A program made the position numbers and the translations under genes. A stretch of 55,365 nt of DNA from an uncultured Collinsella sp. (GTDB lineage Bacteria > Actinomycetota > Coriobacteriia > Coriobacteriales > Coriobacteriaceae): assembly GCA_902491895.1 (NCBI GenBank), contig CABUJH010000007.1:1-55365 (forward strand). The letters are read 5' to 3'. Each line of letters opens with the position of its first letter. Positions within the stretch are counted from its first letter, which is position 1. This document shows, one piece after another, positions 7,276 through 16,634 of this stretch. The notes beneath the pieces were generated by a model. It was given only the letters and a program-made list of their open reading frames with translations, was not told the origin of the DNA and did no database searches.

Positions 7276-8706
7276 ATGGCTTTCCGTAACGACTTCCTGT
7301 GGGGCGGCGCGACGGCTGCCAACCAGTGCGAGGGCGCCTACAACGTGGACGGCCGTGGCCTGGCCAACGTGGACGTGGCGCCGCACGGCCCCGAGCGCTA
7401 TGCGGTGGTCTCCGGCCAGCGCAAGATGCTCGACTTCGAGGATGGCTATTACTATCCCGCGCAGACCGGCGTCGATTTCTATCACCATTACAAGGAGGAC
7501 ATCGCCCTCTTTGCCGAGATGGGCTTTAAGACCTTCCGTATGAGCCTGGCTTGGACCCGCATCTTCCCCAACGGTGACGAGACCGAGCCCAACGAGGCCG
7601 GCCTGGCCTTCTACGAGGACGTATTCCGCGAGTGCCAGGCGCACGGCATCGAGCCGCTCGTGACCATCACGCATTTCGACTGCCCGATTCACCTCATCAA
7701 GGAGTACGGCGGCTGGCGCAACCGCAAGCTCATCGACTTCTACAAGAACCTTGCAACCACGATCTTCACCCGCTACAAGGGTCTGGTGAAGTACTGGCTT
7801 ACCTTTAACGAGATCAATATGATCCTGCACCTGCCGTTTATGGGTGCCGGTCTGTTCTTTGAGGAGGGCGAGAACAAGGAGGCCGTCGAGTACCTGGCAG
7901 CCCACAACGAGCTCGTCGCCAGCGCGTGGGCAACCAAGATCGCCCACGAGATCGACCCCGAGATCAAGATCGGCTGCATGCTTGCCGCAGGTAGCTACTA
8001 CCCCTACAGCTGCCGTCCGGGCGATGTGCGCCAGGCGCAGCTCGACAACCAGAGCAACTATTTCTTCGTCGACGTCCAGAGCCGTGGCTACTACCCGGCC
8101 TATGCCGTCAAGAAGCTCGAGCGTCTGGGAATCGATGTGGGTATGACGGACGAGGACCGCGAGATCCTGGCCGCCAACACCGTCGACTTCATCAGCTTTA
8201 GCTATTACAGCACCCGTTGCTCCGTCGGTGCCGATAACCCCGATGTCGAGCGCACCCAGGGCAATGCCTTCGCCGGCGCCAAGAATCCCTACCTGCAGGA
8301 GAGCCAGTGGGGCTGGGCCATCGATCCGCTGGGCTTCCGCATCACCCTCAACGACCTGTACGACCGTTATCAGAAGCCGCTGTTTGTGGTCGAGAACGGT
8401 CTGGGCGCCAAGGATGTTGTCGAGGAGGATGGCTCCATCAACGACGACTACCGTATCGACTTCCTGCGTCAGCACATCGCCGCGATGCGCGACGCGGTGA
8501 CCGAGGACGGCGTTGACCTGCTGGGCTACACCACCTGGGGCCCGATCGACCTGGTCTCGGCCGGCACGGGCGAGATGTCCAAGCGCTACGGCTTTATCTA
8601 TGTGGACCGCGATGATGCGGGCAACGGCACCCTCAAGCGCTCCAAGAAGAAGAGCTTCGACTGGTACAAGAAGGTTATTGCTTCTAATGGTGAGGACCTT
8701 TCCTAA
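7276..8706 (+). CDS. Glycoside hydrolase family 1, probable 6-phospho-beta-glucosidase
   Basis: 476 residues, cytoplasmic, the usual length for the family. The N-terminal signature FLWGGATAANQCEGA is present, the acid/base Glu is in LTFNEIN near residue 178 and the nucleophile Glu in VVENGLG near residue 375. The segment SAGTGEMSKRYGFIYVD near residue 430 carries the Ser-Lys-Tyr set that binds a 6-phosphate in phospho-glucosidases, so the substrate is probably a PTS-imported beta-glucoside phosphate. A GAAAGGA ribosome binding site precedes the ATG. No sugar permease lies beside it; the shared promoter motif with the PTS IIA gene at 25478 fits a PTS role. Confidence 0.9.
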   Translation: MAFRNDFLWGGATAANQCEGAYNVDGRGLANVDVAPHGPERYAVVSGQRKMLDFEDGYYYPAQTGVDFYHHYKEDIALFAEMGFKTFRMSLAWTRIFPNGDETEPNEAGLAFYEDVFRECQAHGIEPLVTITHFDCPIHLIKEYGGWRNRKLIDFYKNLATTIFTRYKGLVKYWLTFNEINMILHLPFMGAGLFFEEGENKEAVEYLAAHNELVASAWATKIAHEIDPEIKIGCMLAAGSYYPYSCRPGDVRQAQLDNQSNYFFVDVQSRGYYPAYAVKKLERLGIDVGMTDEDREILAANTVDFISFSYYSTRCSVGADNPDVERTQGNAFAGAKNPYLQESQWGWAIDPLGFRITLNDLYDRYQKPLFVVENGLGAKDVVEEDGSINDDYRIDFLRQHIAAMRDAVTEDGVDLLGYTTWGPIDLVSAGTGEMSKRYGFIYVDRDDAGNGTLKRSKKKSFDWYKKVIASNGEDLS

Positions 8707-8814
8707 GGGCACTGAGGCGCTCAACCTTGGGGCTCCAACCCTCCTCGCGTACCTAAGTACGCTTCGTCGGGCTTGTCGCTCCCAATCTTGAGCACCTCAG
8801 GCCCTTAGGGGGGC
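8707..8814 (+). repeat. Multi-branched structured element after the glycosidase gene
   Basis: Directly after the stop codon, AAGGGC...TGAGG...GCTCAA pairs with TTGAGC...CTCA...GCCCTT about 90 nt later, enclosing a hairpin GCGTAC-CTAA-GTACGC followed by TTCG. The inner hairpin also occurs in the element after niaR (39324). Position and sense orientation match the structured family at 23373, 26827, 39324 and 44556. Confidence 0.5.
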
Positions 8815-8967
8815 GGGCCTGACCGCTGTGAATTTCGCGTGCTCATCCTCATGACCTCCTGACCAAGGCGCCCGGCGAGTATGTGCTCGCCGGACGCCTT
8901 TCCGTCTGCGGATTTTGGGACATGCGGCCCGCTTTTTCGACCCATCTGTCGGTACACTAAAGGCACT

Positions 8968-10851
8968 ATGGGTACCCGCGAGCGACATATCGGCCACGCG
9001 GCCGCCCGGACCGCGCCGGTTGCGGATCCCAGGGGCGGCAGGCTGTTCGCCATGCCGCGATTCCTGGTTGGTATAACGCACCGTGCATATCGCCACCGCG
9101 TCTTTGCTATCGCCGGTGTCACCACCGCGCTGTTCCTTATACTTTTGGCAGTCTTGCCGGCGTTGTTCGCCTCCGATTCCAAGCTTTCCAATGCCGTGCC
9201 CGCCTATAGCGAGGTGTCCGAAGAGGTCGTGGATGCGCTCGCCCACTCGAGCTCTCTCCCGTTGCTTGTCGCCGCAATTATATTTTCGATCTGGGGCGTA
9301 TCGGTCTATCTGCGCTGTTTGGACTATGTGTTGCGCCGCCGCCTTGTTGCCATCGCCACCATCTGCGCCCTGTGGATGATCGAAGTCATTCTCAAGTACA
9401 AGTCGTTCACGCCGTTCTATGCCACTGTGCTGTGGTACCTGTACTACGTGCCCATGACGCTCATTCCGCTGCTCTACCAGTTGTGTGGTCTGCGCCTTGC
9501 GGGCCTGGAGCAACGCCGCCTGGGTCGCCGCTACTGCGCTGCGCTGTGGATTGTGGCCATCCTGCTTATCGGATTTGTGCTCACCAACGATTTTCACCAG
9601 CAGGTCTTCCGCTTTGACCGTACAAGCGACACCTGGAGCAACGATTACACGTACGGCTGGGGTTATTTCGCCGTCCTCGTGTGGACGGCCTTTGACTTCG
9701 TGGCCTTTTTTATCCTGGTTGGTCGGTCCTCGTCCTTTCGCATCCAGCGTTTCTCGGGCACGGCGGCGCTCGTACTGCTGGGTGGCGCATTCTTTGCCAT
9801 CTCGTATGCGTTGCGTGTGCCCTGGGCATGGAGGCTCAACTTTTCGCTCGTCTATTGCACCCTGTGCGTGGTGGCGATGGAAATCTGTCTCGATTGCGGT
9901 GTCATTCCGTCGTATCACGACATCGCCGGCATCTTCGACACCTTGCCGCTTGACCTCAAAGTTCTAACGCGCGACCTGCAGGAAGTCTATGCCACGCCAG
10001 TTTCAAAGCCAATGCCGGTAGGCGTGCGCGAGGAGTTGCGGACCCAGGAGCACGGCCGCGCCCATGCCTTTGCCGTGGCGTCCGATCCCGATGTGATGTA
10101 CCGTGCCTTTCCACTGCTGGGCGGATCGGCGCTGCTTGCCCAAGACGTGTCGGAGCTCAACGAGCTTAACCGTGAACTGGCGCATCGTCGCATGGAGCTG
10201 CAGCGTCAAAACGAGCTGCTCGCCGCCGACTACGACCTTAAGACGCATTTGGCAGATCAAGAGGCCGAGACCTTGCTGGTCCAAGACGTGGACCAAGCGC
10301 TTGCCCGCGCGCTCGAAGGGATGTACGACCTGCTGAGCTCGCTGCCGCCGTTGACCGACGAAGCGTCTTCGCACGAGCGTTATCGCATGCTGCAGCGCGC
10401 CAAGATGCTCGTCGCCTATTGCAAACGCAAGGGGTCGCTCACGTTGGCACAGCACGGGGAAAGCGGTTTTGATCGCGACCGCATTCAGCTCATTGCCAAT
10501 GAACTCGCAAGCGACCTGCGCACCATCGATATCGATTGCGCCTCGATTATCGCCATACGGCGCCCGTTGCACGCCAGTACGGTAAGCGCCCTGTACGACT
10601 GCGTGTATGACTTTGCGTTTTTTGCCTACACCACCGACCATCCGGCGCTTATGTATCACTTGGGCGACCATGACCGATGCAGTGTCGAGCTGCGCGCCAC
10701 GCTTTTTTCCAACGATGATGAAGATCTTTCGCAGACGCCCGCTGCGCAAAAGCTCGAAAGCGCTCTGCAAGGGCGCAACGTGGCATACCGCTTTGAGGGC
10801 GAGCCCGGCCAGCTGCGCATGATCGTCTTGATGCCGAGGGCGGGTGAGTGA
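8968..10851 (+). CDS. Membrane sensor with degenerate histidine kinase-like C-terminus
   Basis: 627 residues from ATG 8968. Seven or eight membrane segments fill residues about 30-320, resembling the 7TM sensor region of some histidine kinases; a helical coiled-coil segment follows (SELNELNRELAHRRMELQRQ), then a domain of about 250 residues. That domain has the rough shape of a kinase core, but I see neither a phosphoacceptor His box nor the Asn box or glycine-rich ATP lid of HATPase domains. It overlaps the next gene (a typical histidine kinase) by 4 nt, GTGA, so it probably works with it as a signal-receiving partner. A TACACT -10-like box lies only 10 nt before the ATG, so the mRNA may be nearly leaderless. 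A start at ATG 9052 is the alternative. Confidence 0.65.
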   Translation: MGTRERHIGHAAARTAPVADPRGGRLFAMPRFLVGITHRAYRHRVFAIAGVTTALFLILLAVLPALFASDSKLSNAVPAYSEVSEEVVDALAHSSSLPLLVAAIIFSIWGVSVYLRCLDYVLRRRLVAIATICALWMIEVILKYKSFTPFYATVLWYLYYVPMTLIPLLYQLCGLRLAGLEQRRLGRRYCAALWIVAILLIGFVLTNDFHQQVFRFDRTSDTWSNDYTYGWGYFAVLVWTAFDFVAFFILVGRSSSFRIQRFSGTAALVLLGGAFFAISYALRVPWAWRLNFSLVYCTLCVVAMEICLDCGVIPSYHDIAGIFDTLPLDLKVLTRDLQEVYATPVSKPMPVGVREELRTQEHGRAHAFAVASDPDVMYRAFPLLGGSALLAQDVSELNELNRELAHRRMELQRQNELLAADYDLKTHLADQEAETLLVQDVDQALARALEGMYDLLSSLPPLTDEASSHERYRMLQRAKMLVAYCKRKGSLTLAQHGESGFDRDRIQLIANELASDLRTIDIDCASIIAIRRPLHASTVSALYDCVYDFAFFAYTTDHPALMYHLGDHDRCSVELRATLFSNDDEDLSQTPAAQKLESALQGRNVAYRFEGEPGQLRMIVLMPRAGE

Positions 10852-12347
10852 CGATGCAGATTTCGCTCATCCTTCCCCAAATCGTTGCGCTCGATGTTGT
10901 CTTTGCCCTGGCTGCGTGTCTGCAGACGATCCACGTCCCGCTCATCTCGTCGCGCCGCTCGTCCTATAACCGTAAGGTGATTTGCGCCTACGAGGCGAGC
11001 CTCGTGGTTCACCTGGTGGTTTCGGCGCTCATCTTATTCGCGTCGTCTGGCTCGTATCTGGTGGCGCCGCTTGACGTTTGCGCCAGGGCAATGGGCGGAG
11101 TGCTGTGGCTCAATGCCGCAATCTTTGCCTATGGCGTGGTGCTTATGGTGCGCTATCGTCGCCCCGTCATGCTGGTCGAGCTGCTGCTTGTTGTCGCCGT
11201 TACACCGCCAGTGGTTTTTGCCATGGGCTCGGCGTGGACCGTTGCCCTTATCGCAGAGGGAGCGTTCTTCCTGTTTCGTTCCATCGCGGCGCTCTTGATG
11301 GACGCCCGTAACCGCCAGGAGGATATCACCGCGTTCTCGACGATCGAGACCATCAACGTGATTCCCGTGGGCATCCTGTATCTGGACCCGAGGGGCCGTC
11401 CGCTGCTCATGAACCGCTGCATGCGCAAAAACCTAGTGGAACTTCATATGCCCACTGATCTGTGTGACATGAGCAGCACATGGAACGACCTGCGCAAACT
11501 TAGCATGCAAATGCCCGAAAGCAGCAAGAACCGCGTGCGCATTAATCTGGACCGCTTTGGTGAGGCGCGCGTTGTGGTCGAGGTTTCTCCCGCCGAGATT
11601 CGCTTGTTTGTGCACGATGACGTTATGGTTTCGGGCCGCCTCTTCGAGCGCATTATCGGTCTGGATGTAACAGAGTATGCGCATGCCCATGATCGCCTGG
11701 CGCAAGCCAACCACCTGCTTGAGCTTGCGGGCCAAGAGCTCCAAGCCCAGATCGAAGAAGTCAAAAAAGTTGCTGACAATGCGGCCTATCTGCGTATGCG
11801 CGCTCGCGTTCACGATGTAATCGGGCAGCGCCTGTCCATTCTTCATCGCTATTTGGAGGAGGGACGTCTGGACGATGAGTCGCTCGAGCAGATTGACCCG
11901 TTGCTGCGCTCAATCGCCGCCGATTTGCGCAGTGGCGGCGCCAGCGAGCCTGCAGAGCAGCTGGGTGATATCGTCCATGCTTTTGGTCTGGTGAGTGTGC
12001 AGATCGATGTCGAGGGTGCGCTGCCTGAGGACGCGCGTGTCGCCGCCGCATTTTTGCAGATTATCCGCGAGGCCTCGACCAATGCCACCAAGCATGCGCA
12101 GGCGCATCGGGTCCATGTGCGCCTGTGGCAAGAGACGTCGGAAGACGGTGCTGTTGCGCGGATGACCGTTTCTAACGACGGCGCGCCTGCACCCGTATCG
12201 TATCGCGAGGGAACGGGTATCCCAGGTATGAGGCATGTCGCACAGAATCTGGGCGGCAGCCTGGAAGTCCACACCGCCCCGCCCTTCACGCTTACGGTGT
12301 CCATCCCGCTCGCCTCCAACGCCACGGTCCAAAGGAGAAGCTCATGA
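10848..12347 (+). CDS. Sensor histidine kinase, NarL-type (HisKA_3)
   Basis: 499 residues. About six membrane segments occupy residues 5-145, then a PAS-like linker (FSTIETINVIPVGILYLDPRGRPLLMN) and a coiled coil. The phosphoacceptor His is in RARVHDVIGQRLS near residue 325; the ATPase domain has an N box (REASTNATKHA) near residue 405 and a G box (GTGIPGMRHVAQNLGG) near residue 460. The start is GTG at 10848, overlapping the upstream TGA, with an ATG two codons in (10854) as alternative. It overlaps the response regulator gene by 4 nt (ATGA), so all three proteins are translationally coupled. The signal is unknown. Confidence 0.9.
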   Translation: MTMQISLILPQIVALDVVFALAACLQTIHVPLISSRRSSYNRKVICAYEASLVVHLVVSALILFASSGSYLVAPLDVCARAMGGVLWLNAAIFAYGVVLMVRYRRPVMLVELLLVVAVTPPVVFAMGSAWTVALIAEGAFFLFRSIAALLMDARNRQEDITAFSTIETINVIPVGILYLDPRGRPLLMNRCMRKNLVELHMPTDLCDMSSTWNDLRKLSMQMPESSKNRVRINLDRFGEARVVVEVSPAEIRLFVHDDVMVSGRLFERIIGLDVTEYAHAHDRLAQANHLLELAGQELQAQIEEVKKVADNAAYLRMRARVHDVIGQRLSILHRYLEEGRLDDESLEQIDPLLRSIAADLRSGGASEPAEQLGDIVHAFGLVSVQIDVEGALPEDARVAAAFLQIIREASTNATKHAQAHRVHVRLWQETSEDGAVARMTVSNDGAPAPVSYREGTGIPGMRHVAQNLGGSLEVHTAPPFTLTVSIPLASNATVQRRSS

Positions 12348-12964
12348 TCCGCGTGTTAATCGTCGAAGACCAGGCTATCTTGCGCGAGAGCCTCGCGCGC
12401 TCCGTCGGTGACCAGCCCGACATGACGGTTGTTGCCGCGATCGCCGACGCCTCGGATGCCTTGGACGTTGTGCTTAAGGAGCGCCCGGACATGATACTGA
12501 TGGACGTATGCACCGAGCATGATTCCAACGGCATCGTGGCGGCGGCGCGCATCAAAGAACAACTGCCCGAGTGCCGCGTCATTATCATGACGGGTATGCC
12601 CGAAATCACCTTTGTGGACCAGGCGCGCGAGGCGGGCGTCGACAGCTTTGTGTACAAGAACGTCGGTATCGACGAGCTATTCGCCGTGATGCGCTCCACG
12701 CTGGCGGGTTACTGCACGTTTCCCAAGCCGCCCGAGAGCATCTTCTCGGGCACGGCGGCCCTCGACGATGTCGAGCTGTCGATCTTGCGCCTTGCCTGCG
12801 AGGGTAAAAGCCGCCGCGAGATCGCGGCCGAGCTGTTTATGAGCGAGGGCACCATCAAACGCCGCATCTCGGAGATTCTCAATAAGACCGGCTACGACAA
12901 CATCATGCGCTTGGCCGTGCGCGCAGTAACGGAGGGCAGCATCGTTCCCAACATGGAGCGCTAG
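12344..12964 (+). CDS. NarL/FixJ family response regulator
   Basis: 206 residues. The receiver domain has the acidic pair (VEDQ), the phosphoacceptor Asp in LMDVC near residue 50, Thr in MTGMP and Lys in VYKNVG. The C-terminal LuxR-type helix-turn-helix (LDDVELSILRLACEGKSRREIAAELFMSEGTIKRRISEILNK) is complete. It is the output of the overlapping histidine kinase; its targets are not identifiable here. Confidence 0.93.
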   Translation: MIRVLIVEDQAILRESLARSVGDQPDMTVVAAIADASDALDVVLKERPDMILMDVCTEHDSNGIVAAARIKEQLPECRVIIMTGMPEITFVDQAREAGVDSFVYKNVGIDELFAVMRSTLAGYCTFPKPPESIFSGTAALDDVELSILRLACEGKSRREIAAELFMSEGTIKRRISEILNKTGYDNIMRLAVRAVTEGSIVPNMER

Positions 12965-12989
12965 CGCTCGTTACGCATCGGCATAAAGC

Positions 12990-13024
12990 GGCGGGGCCGA
13001 AGGATTATCTCCTGCGGTCCCGCC
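12990..13024. terminator. Hairpin between convergent genes
   Basis: GGCGGGGCCG (12990-12999) pairs with CGGTCCCGCC (13015-13024) with one mismatch, between the end of the response regulator gene and the end of the minus-strand lipoprotein gene. No T-tract. Confidence 0.5.
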
Positions 13025-13074
13025 TGACATGTGCGCGGATGTGTCCGCCAATCCGCGGCTGATGTTACGTGCCG

Positions 13075-13917
13075 CTACGCGATGGTCGCGGTGTAGGAGG
13101 CGACGTCCTCATAGGAATCGGTCAGGTAGGCGTCGATGCCGATGGTCGTATTGACGAGGTCGTCAAGGCTGTCAAGCTCGCCGCTCGAGAACGTGAATTC
13201 CTCGGTGGCGTTGGTGCCGGGCATCAGGTGAGCCGAGAACCAGGGTTCCTTCATGGTGCCGTTGACGTTGGTCTTGCCGGAAGGAGCGTAGAAGGTCAGG
13301 TCCTTGTCGCTCTTGTTGGTGATGTTGACGACAAAGCCGATGTCGCCCCAGTCGTCCTTGAACTTCTCGGTGATGGTGATGGTGCACAGATCGTCATCGG
13401 CGACGGTGACGGCGGGGGAGATTTCGACGCTCTGGACATCTTCGTCTTCGACGGCCTCATCGATCTCTTCTTCCTTCTCGGCGTTCTCGCGATCCTTCTT
13501 CACCGTACCGGACAGATCCTTGTCGGACTTCGTAAAGATAAGCTTGTCGCCTTCCACCTCGAGGACGAGCTTGTCGTCCTTGAGCTTCAGGTCGTGCGAC
13601 TCATCTTCGGCGGTAATCGTTACGGTGGTGGCGTCCTTGGCCTCCCATTTCAGGTCGGCGACCTCAAGGAACATGTCGAGGACGCCCGTGCCGTCTTCGT
13701 CGAGGATCAGGATACAGTTGAGGCCCCACTCCTTGAGCATATCCATGTACTCATCGGTGAGCTCTTCGCCGTCCAAGGTTCCACCCGAGTACTGCCAGCT
13801 GCCGACGAAGTTGGCCTTGGGGTCTTTGCCGCCGCCGCTGCAGCCCGTCAGGGCAAAGGCGAGCGCCAGGACGCATGTCAGAAATGCGAGTGCGGACTTT
13901 TTGAACGTTGTCTTCAT
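13075..13917 (-). CDS. Lipoprotein of unknown function
   Basis: 280 residues. A signal peptide with lipobox LALAFALTGC ends at Cys near residue 25, so the protein should be anchored to the outer face of the membrane. The mature part is acidic; an early lipocalin-like stretch (NFVGSWQYSGGTLDGEEL) is followed by a Lys/Glu-rich linker and a C-terminal domain with FVVNITNKSDKDLTFYAPSG, similar to DUF4352/DUF5067-type immunoglobulin-like folds. The start at 13917 is preferred over ATG 13932 because AAGGAGGA lies in the first ATG's codons, at the proper distance. No specific function is evident. Confidence 0.8.
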   Translation of the reverse strand: MKTTFKKSALAFLTCVLALAFALTGCSGGGKDPKANFVGSWQYSGGTLDGEELTDEYMDMLKEWGLNCILILDEDGTGVLDMFLEVADLKWEAKDATTVTITAEDESHDLKLKDDKLVLEVEGDKLIFTKSDKDLSGTVKKDRENAEKEEEIDEAVEDEDVQSVEISPAVTVADDDLCTITITEKFKDDWGDIGFVVNITNKSDKDLTFYAPSGKTNVNGTMKEPWFSAHLMPGTNATEEFTFSSGELDSLDDLVNTTIGIDAYLTDSYEDVASYTATIA

Positions 13918-13956
13918 GGTGTCCTCCTTCATCGAACGAAACCCATAGAAGCAAAT

Positions 13957-13978
13957 GCGGGGGCGGCGGATCCCCCGC
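13957..13978 (-). terminator. Hairpin after the SPFH gene
   Basis: GCGGGGG (13957-13963) pairs with CCCCCGC (13972-13978), 19 bases past the minus-strand SPFH stop and before the lipoprotein ribosome binding site. It may separate the two units. Confidence 0.45.
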
Positions 13979-13997
13979 TCATTACCAGTTAGGGGCG

Positions 13998-15239
13998 CTA
14001 GGGCCTGGGCGTTCCGCAGTTGCTGCAGAACTTGCCACCGTTTTCGCTACCGCAGTTGGGGCAGAACCACTTGGCCGGTGCCGGGGCGGGTGCGGGACTG
14101 CCGCACTCGGAGCAGAACTTGCCGGTGTTGGTGGCGCCGCAGCTGCAGGTCCATGCGCCGGCCGCAGGTGCGGCAGCGGGTGCCGGTGCGGGGGCGGGAG
14201 CCGGAGCCGGCTGCGGGGCGGCCTGCTGCTGCGCCTGACCGGCGGCGAACAGCTGGCTAGCGTTCATGCCGCCCATGCCACCTGCCATGCCCATGCCCAT
14301 AAAGCCTGCCATCGCGCCGTTGGGGTTGGCCGCTGCCGCGCGCATCGCGTCGCTCTGGGCGCTGGCGATGTTGGCGGCCGCCATGGTGGGATCGCGTATG
14401 ACTGCGGCCTTCTGTAGGTCCTTGATCATCTGCTCGTCTTCTTGCGAGGCGGCGATGGAGTTGACGCCAAAACTCACGATCTCGACGCCGCGCAGGTCGC
14501 GCCAGTCGGCAGAGAGGACCTCGTTGAGCGCGCGGGCGAGCTCGGTGGTGTGGCCGGGGATGGCGCTGTAGCGGATGCCCATCTCCGAGATCTTGGCAAA
14601 GGCGGGCTGCAGGGCGGTGAGCAGCTCGGACTTAAGCTGACTGTCGATCTTGTCGCGCGTGTAGCTATCGGTCACGTTGCCGCATACGTTGGTGTAGAAC
14701 AGCAGCGGGTTGGTGATGCGGTACGAATACTCGCCGTTGCAGCGCACGGAGATGTCGACGTCCAGACCAATGTTGTTGTCGACCACGCGGAAGGGCACGG
14801 GTGAGGCGGTGCCGTACTTGTTGCCGATGATCTCCTTGGTGTTGATAAAGTAGACGCGCTGGTCCTTGCCCGCGTCGCCGCCAAAGGTAAAACGGCTGCC
14901 GATATTGGCGAAGGTCTCCTTGATGGAGTCGCCCAGGTTACCGCTAAAGACGCTCGGCTCGCTGCCGGTATCGAAGACGAACTCACCGGGCTCCAGCGCG
15001 ACTTCGATGATCTTGCCGTTTTGCACCACGAGCATGCCCTGGCCGTCGTTGACGGCGATGACCGAGCCGTTGGAGATGACGTTGTCCTCGCCGCGCGTGT
15101 TGGAGCTGCGGCTACCGGTGCGCTTGCTGCCCTTGCAGGCCAAGACGTCAGCAGGCATCGATTCGCAGTAGATAAATTCCTTCCACTGGTCGGCCATGAC
15201 GCCGCCGGCAGCTCCCAATCCAGCTTTCAAGAGTCCCAT
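13998..15239 (-). CDS. SPFH domain protein with C-terminal zinc ribbons (YdjI-like)
   Basis: 413 residues. The SPFH-like region covers about residues 1-250 (KEFIYCESMPADVLACKG, VQNGKIIEVALEPGEFVFDTG, REVYFIN-type strand). Then come a Met/Gly-rich helix, a Pro/Ala repeat (APAPAPAP) and two four-Cys zinc ribbons (CSCGATNTGKFCSECG and CPNCGSENGGKFCSNCG). This matches the Bacillus subtilis YdjI type, which works with the membrane proteins YdjG and YdjH and a PspA homologue in envelope stress. It is the last gene of a three-gene minus-strand run, all with Cys-rich ribbons. No pspA-like gene is nearby. Start ATG 15239 follows GAAAGGAAGATCACC. Confidence 0.8.
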   Translation of the reverse strand: MGLLKAGLGAAGGVMADQWKEFIYCESMPADVLACKGSKRTGSRSSNTRGEDNVISNGSVIAVNDGQGMLVVQNGKIIEVALEPGEFVFDTGSEPSVFSGNLGDSIKETFANIGSRFTFGGDAGKDQRVYFINTKEIIGNKYGTASPVPFRVVDNNIGLDVDISVRCNGEYSYRITNPLLFYTNVCGNVTDSYTRDKIDSQLKSELLTALQPAFAKISEMGIRYSAIPGHTTELARALNEVLSADWRDLRGVEIVSFGVNSIAASQEDEQMIKDLQKAAVIRDPTMAAANIASAQSDAMRAAAANPNGAMAGFMGMGMAGGMGGMNASQLFAAGQAQQQAAPQPAPAPAPAPAPAAAPAAGAWTCSCGATNTGKFCSECGSPAPAPAPAKWFCPNCGSENGGKFCSNCGTPRP

Positions 15240-15287
15240 GGTGATCTTCCTTTCTCGTCAAAGGCCGGGTGGTATTGGTTGGATTGC

Positions 15288-16610
15288 TTAGTCGTCCTTG
15301 TCGTCTTTCATGACAACGGTGGTCTCGGTGTGGCTGAAGGTGTCGTGCTTCTCGGTCAGGTCGAGCTCGCCACAATACTCATCGGCATGGGTTGCTTCGT
15401 TGGCCGTCTTGAGCTGGCCTACCAGTAACACGTCTCCGATAATCACGATGATCAGCGGCGCGATGACGTTGATGAGGATGCCCTCGATATCAAAGGTGAG
15501 GTAATCCGGATCGAAGGCGTATTCCCCCATAAAGAGAATCTGGGAGAGGATAAATCCGATCACGAAGAACAGCGCCGAGGCGATGGCGAGCTTGGGCTTG
15601 GAGCAGGGGAGCTCGCCGACCAAGCGGCCGGTCTGGCCGTTCATGGCAAACAGGTAGCTCTTGCCGTTCCATGAGGTGGAGAGCATCCAGACGGGGAACA
15701 GGGCGTAGTCGCTGTCTTCCCAGACGTAGTCGAGCTGCTTGCTTTCGACCGTGGCATCATCGTATTCGTCGACGACGGTCTCGCGCAGGGCCGAGATCGT
15801 GCTTTCTTCCATACGGCGCTCGGCGCGCGCCTTGCAGGTCTCGCAGTCCTCGTCGTAACGGTTGGCGATGTAGCCGGGCATATATGCGACCGAGAACGGA
15901 CGCAGTGCGTCGTAGTCAAACGGCTCGATGGCATCCATGTGGCCGTCGGGCATCTTGGACGATCCGTCGACGGGCACGCGCTTAAACGAGATATTGCCCT
16001 TGCGATAGGCATCGTAGTGGTCGGTGGTCGTGACGGTGCGGTCGGATTCCTCGGTCACGGTCTCGTTGGTCGCGTCAAAGTACACTTCGCCGTCAACGCG
16101 GGCACCGTAGAGCCAAAACGGCACGTAGACACCTTGGACCTCGTCGATGTGGTTGCCGGTGACAAAGCTCTTGGGCAGCAAGATCTTGCCCTTGTAGTGT
16201 TCCTTGAGTGCGGCCGTGACGTCATCGCGCCCGAGCTTAAACGGAATTACTAGGTCGGGCGAGAAGTCGCCCGAGAGCTGGCCGGGCGCCACGGCGGAGT
16301 TGCCGCAGTACGGGCAGGTGGTGACGGCGACGGTGCCGTCGGACACGAGCTCGGCGCCGCACGACGAGCAGATGTAGCCGGCGTTTTGGGCGAGCTCCTG
16401 CACCGCGTCGTCGGCGACGGGCTTGGGCGTTGCGGCTGCCGCATCGGCTTTGGCGTCGGCCTTGTCCTGGCGCTCGCGATAGAGGGCCTCGACTTCTTCG
16501 ACTTCAAAGCGCGAGTCACAGTAGTCGCAGACGAGCTTTTGCTCGGCACTGGCAAAGTGAAGGGGGCCGCCACACGCGGGGCATTGATAGTTGACGCTCT
16601 CGAAGGCCAT
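15288..16610 (-). CDS. Zinc-ribbon membrane protein (YdjG-like)
   Basis: 440 residues. Two N-terminal zinc ribbons (CPACGGPLHF...CDYC near residue 10 and CSSCGAELV...CPYCG near residue 80) precede a conserved soluble region (SPDLVIPFKLGRDDV; GVYVPFWLYGARVDGE), a Cys pair (CETCKAR) and two C-terminal membrane segments (residues about 350-400). The SPFH gene follows 48 nt later, as in Bacillus ydjG-ydjH-ydjI, so I infer a role as membrane anchor for the SPFH protein. The ribosome binding site GCGAAAGGACCG precedes ATG 16610. Confidence 0.72.
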   Translation of the reverse strand: MAFESVNYQCPACGGPLHFASAEQKLVCDYCDSRFEVEEVEALYRERQDKADAKADAAAATPKPVADDAVQELAQNAGYICSSCGAELVSDGTVAVTTCPYCGNSAVAPGQLSGDFSPDLVIPFKLGRDDVTAALKEHYKGKILLPKSFVTGNHIDEVQGVYVPFWLYGARVDGEVYFDATNETVTEESDRTVTTTDHYDAYRKGNISFKRVPVDGSSKMPDGHMDAIEPFDYDALRPFSVAYMPGYIANRYDEDCETCKARAERRMEESTISALRETVVDEYDDATVESKQLDYVWEDSDYALFPVWMLSTSWNGKSYLFAMNGQTGRLVGELPCSKPKLAIASALFFVIGFILSQILFMGEYAFDPDYLTFDIEGILINVIAPLIIVIIGDVLLVGQLKTANEATHADEYCGELDLTEKHDTFSHTETTVVMKDDKDD

Positions 16611-16634
16611 GATCGGTCCTTTCGCTGCCGGAGG

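Noticed and set aside
6982..8724. Minus-strand frame opposite the glycosidase gene
   Set aside because: Reads through repeats and the antisense of a clear GH1 enzyme.
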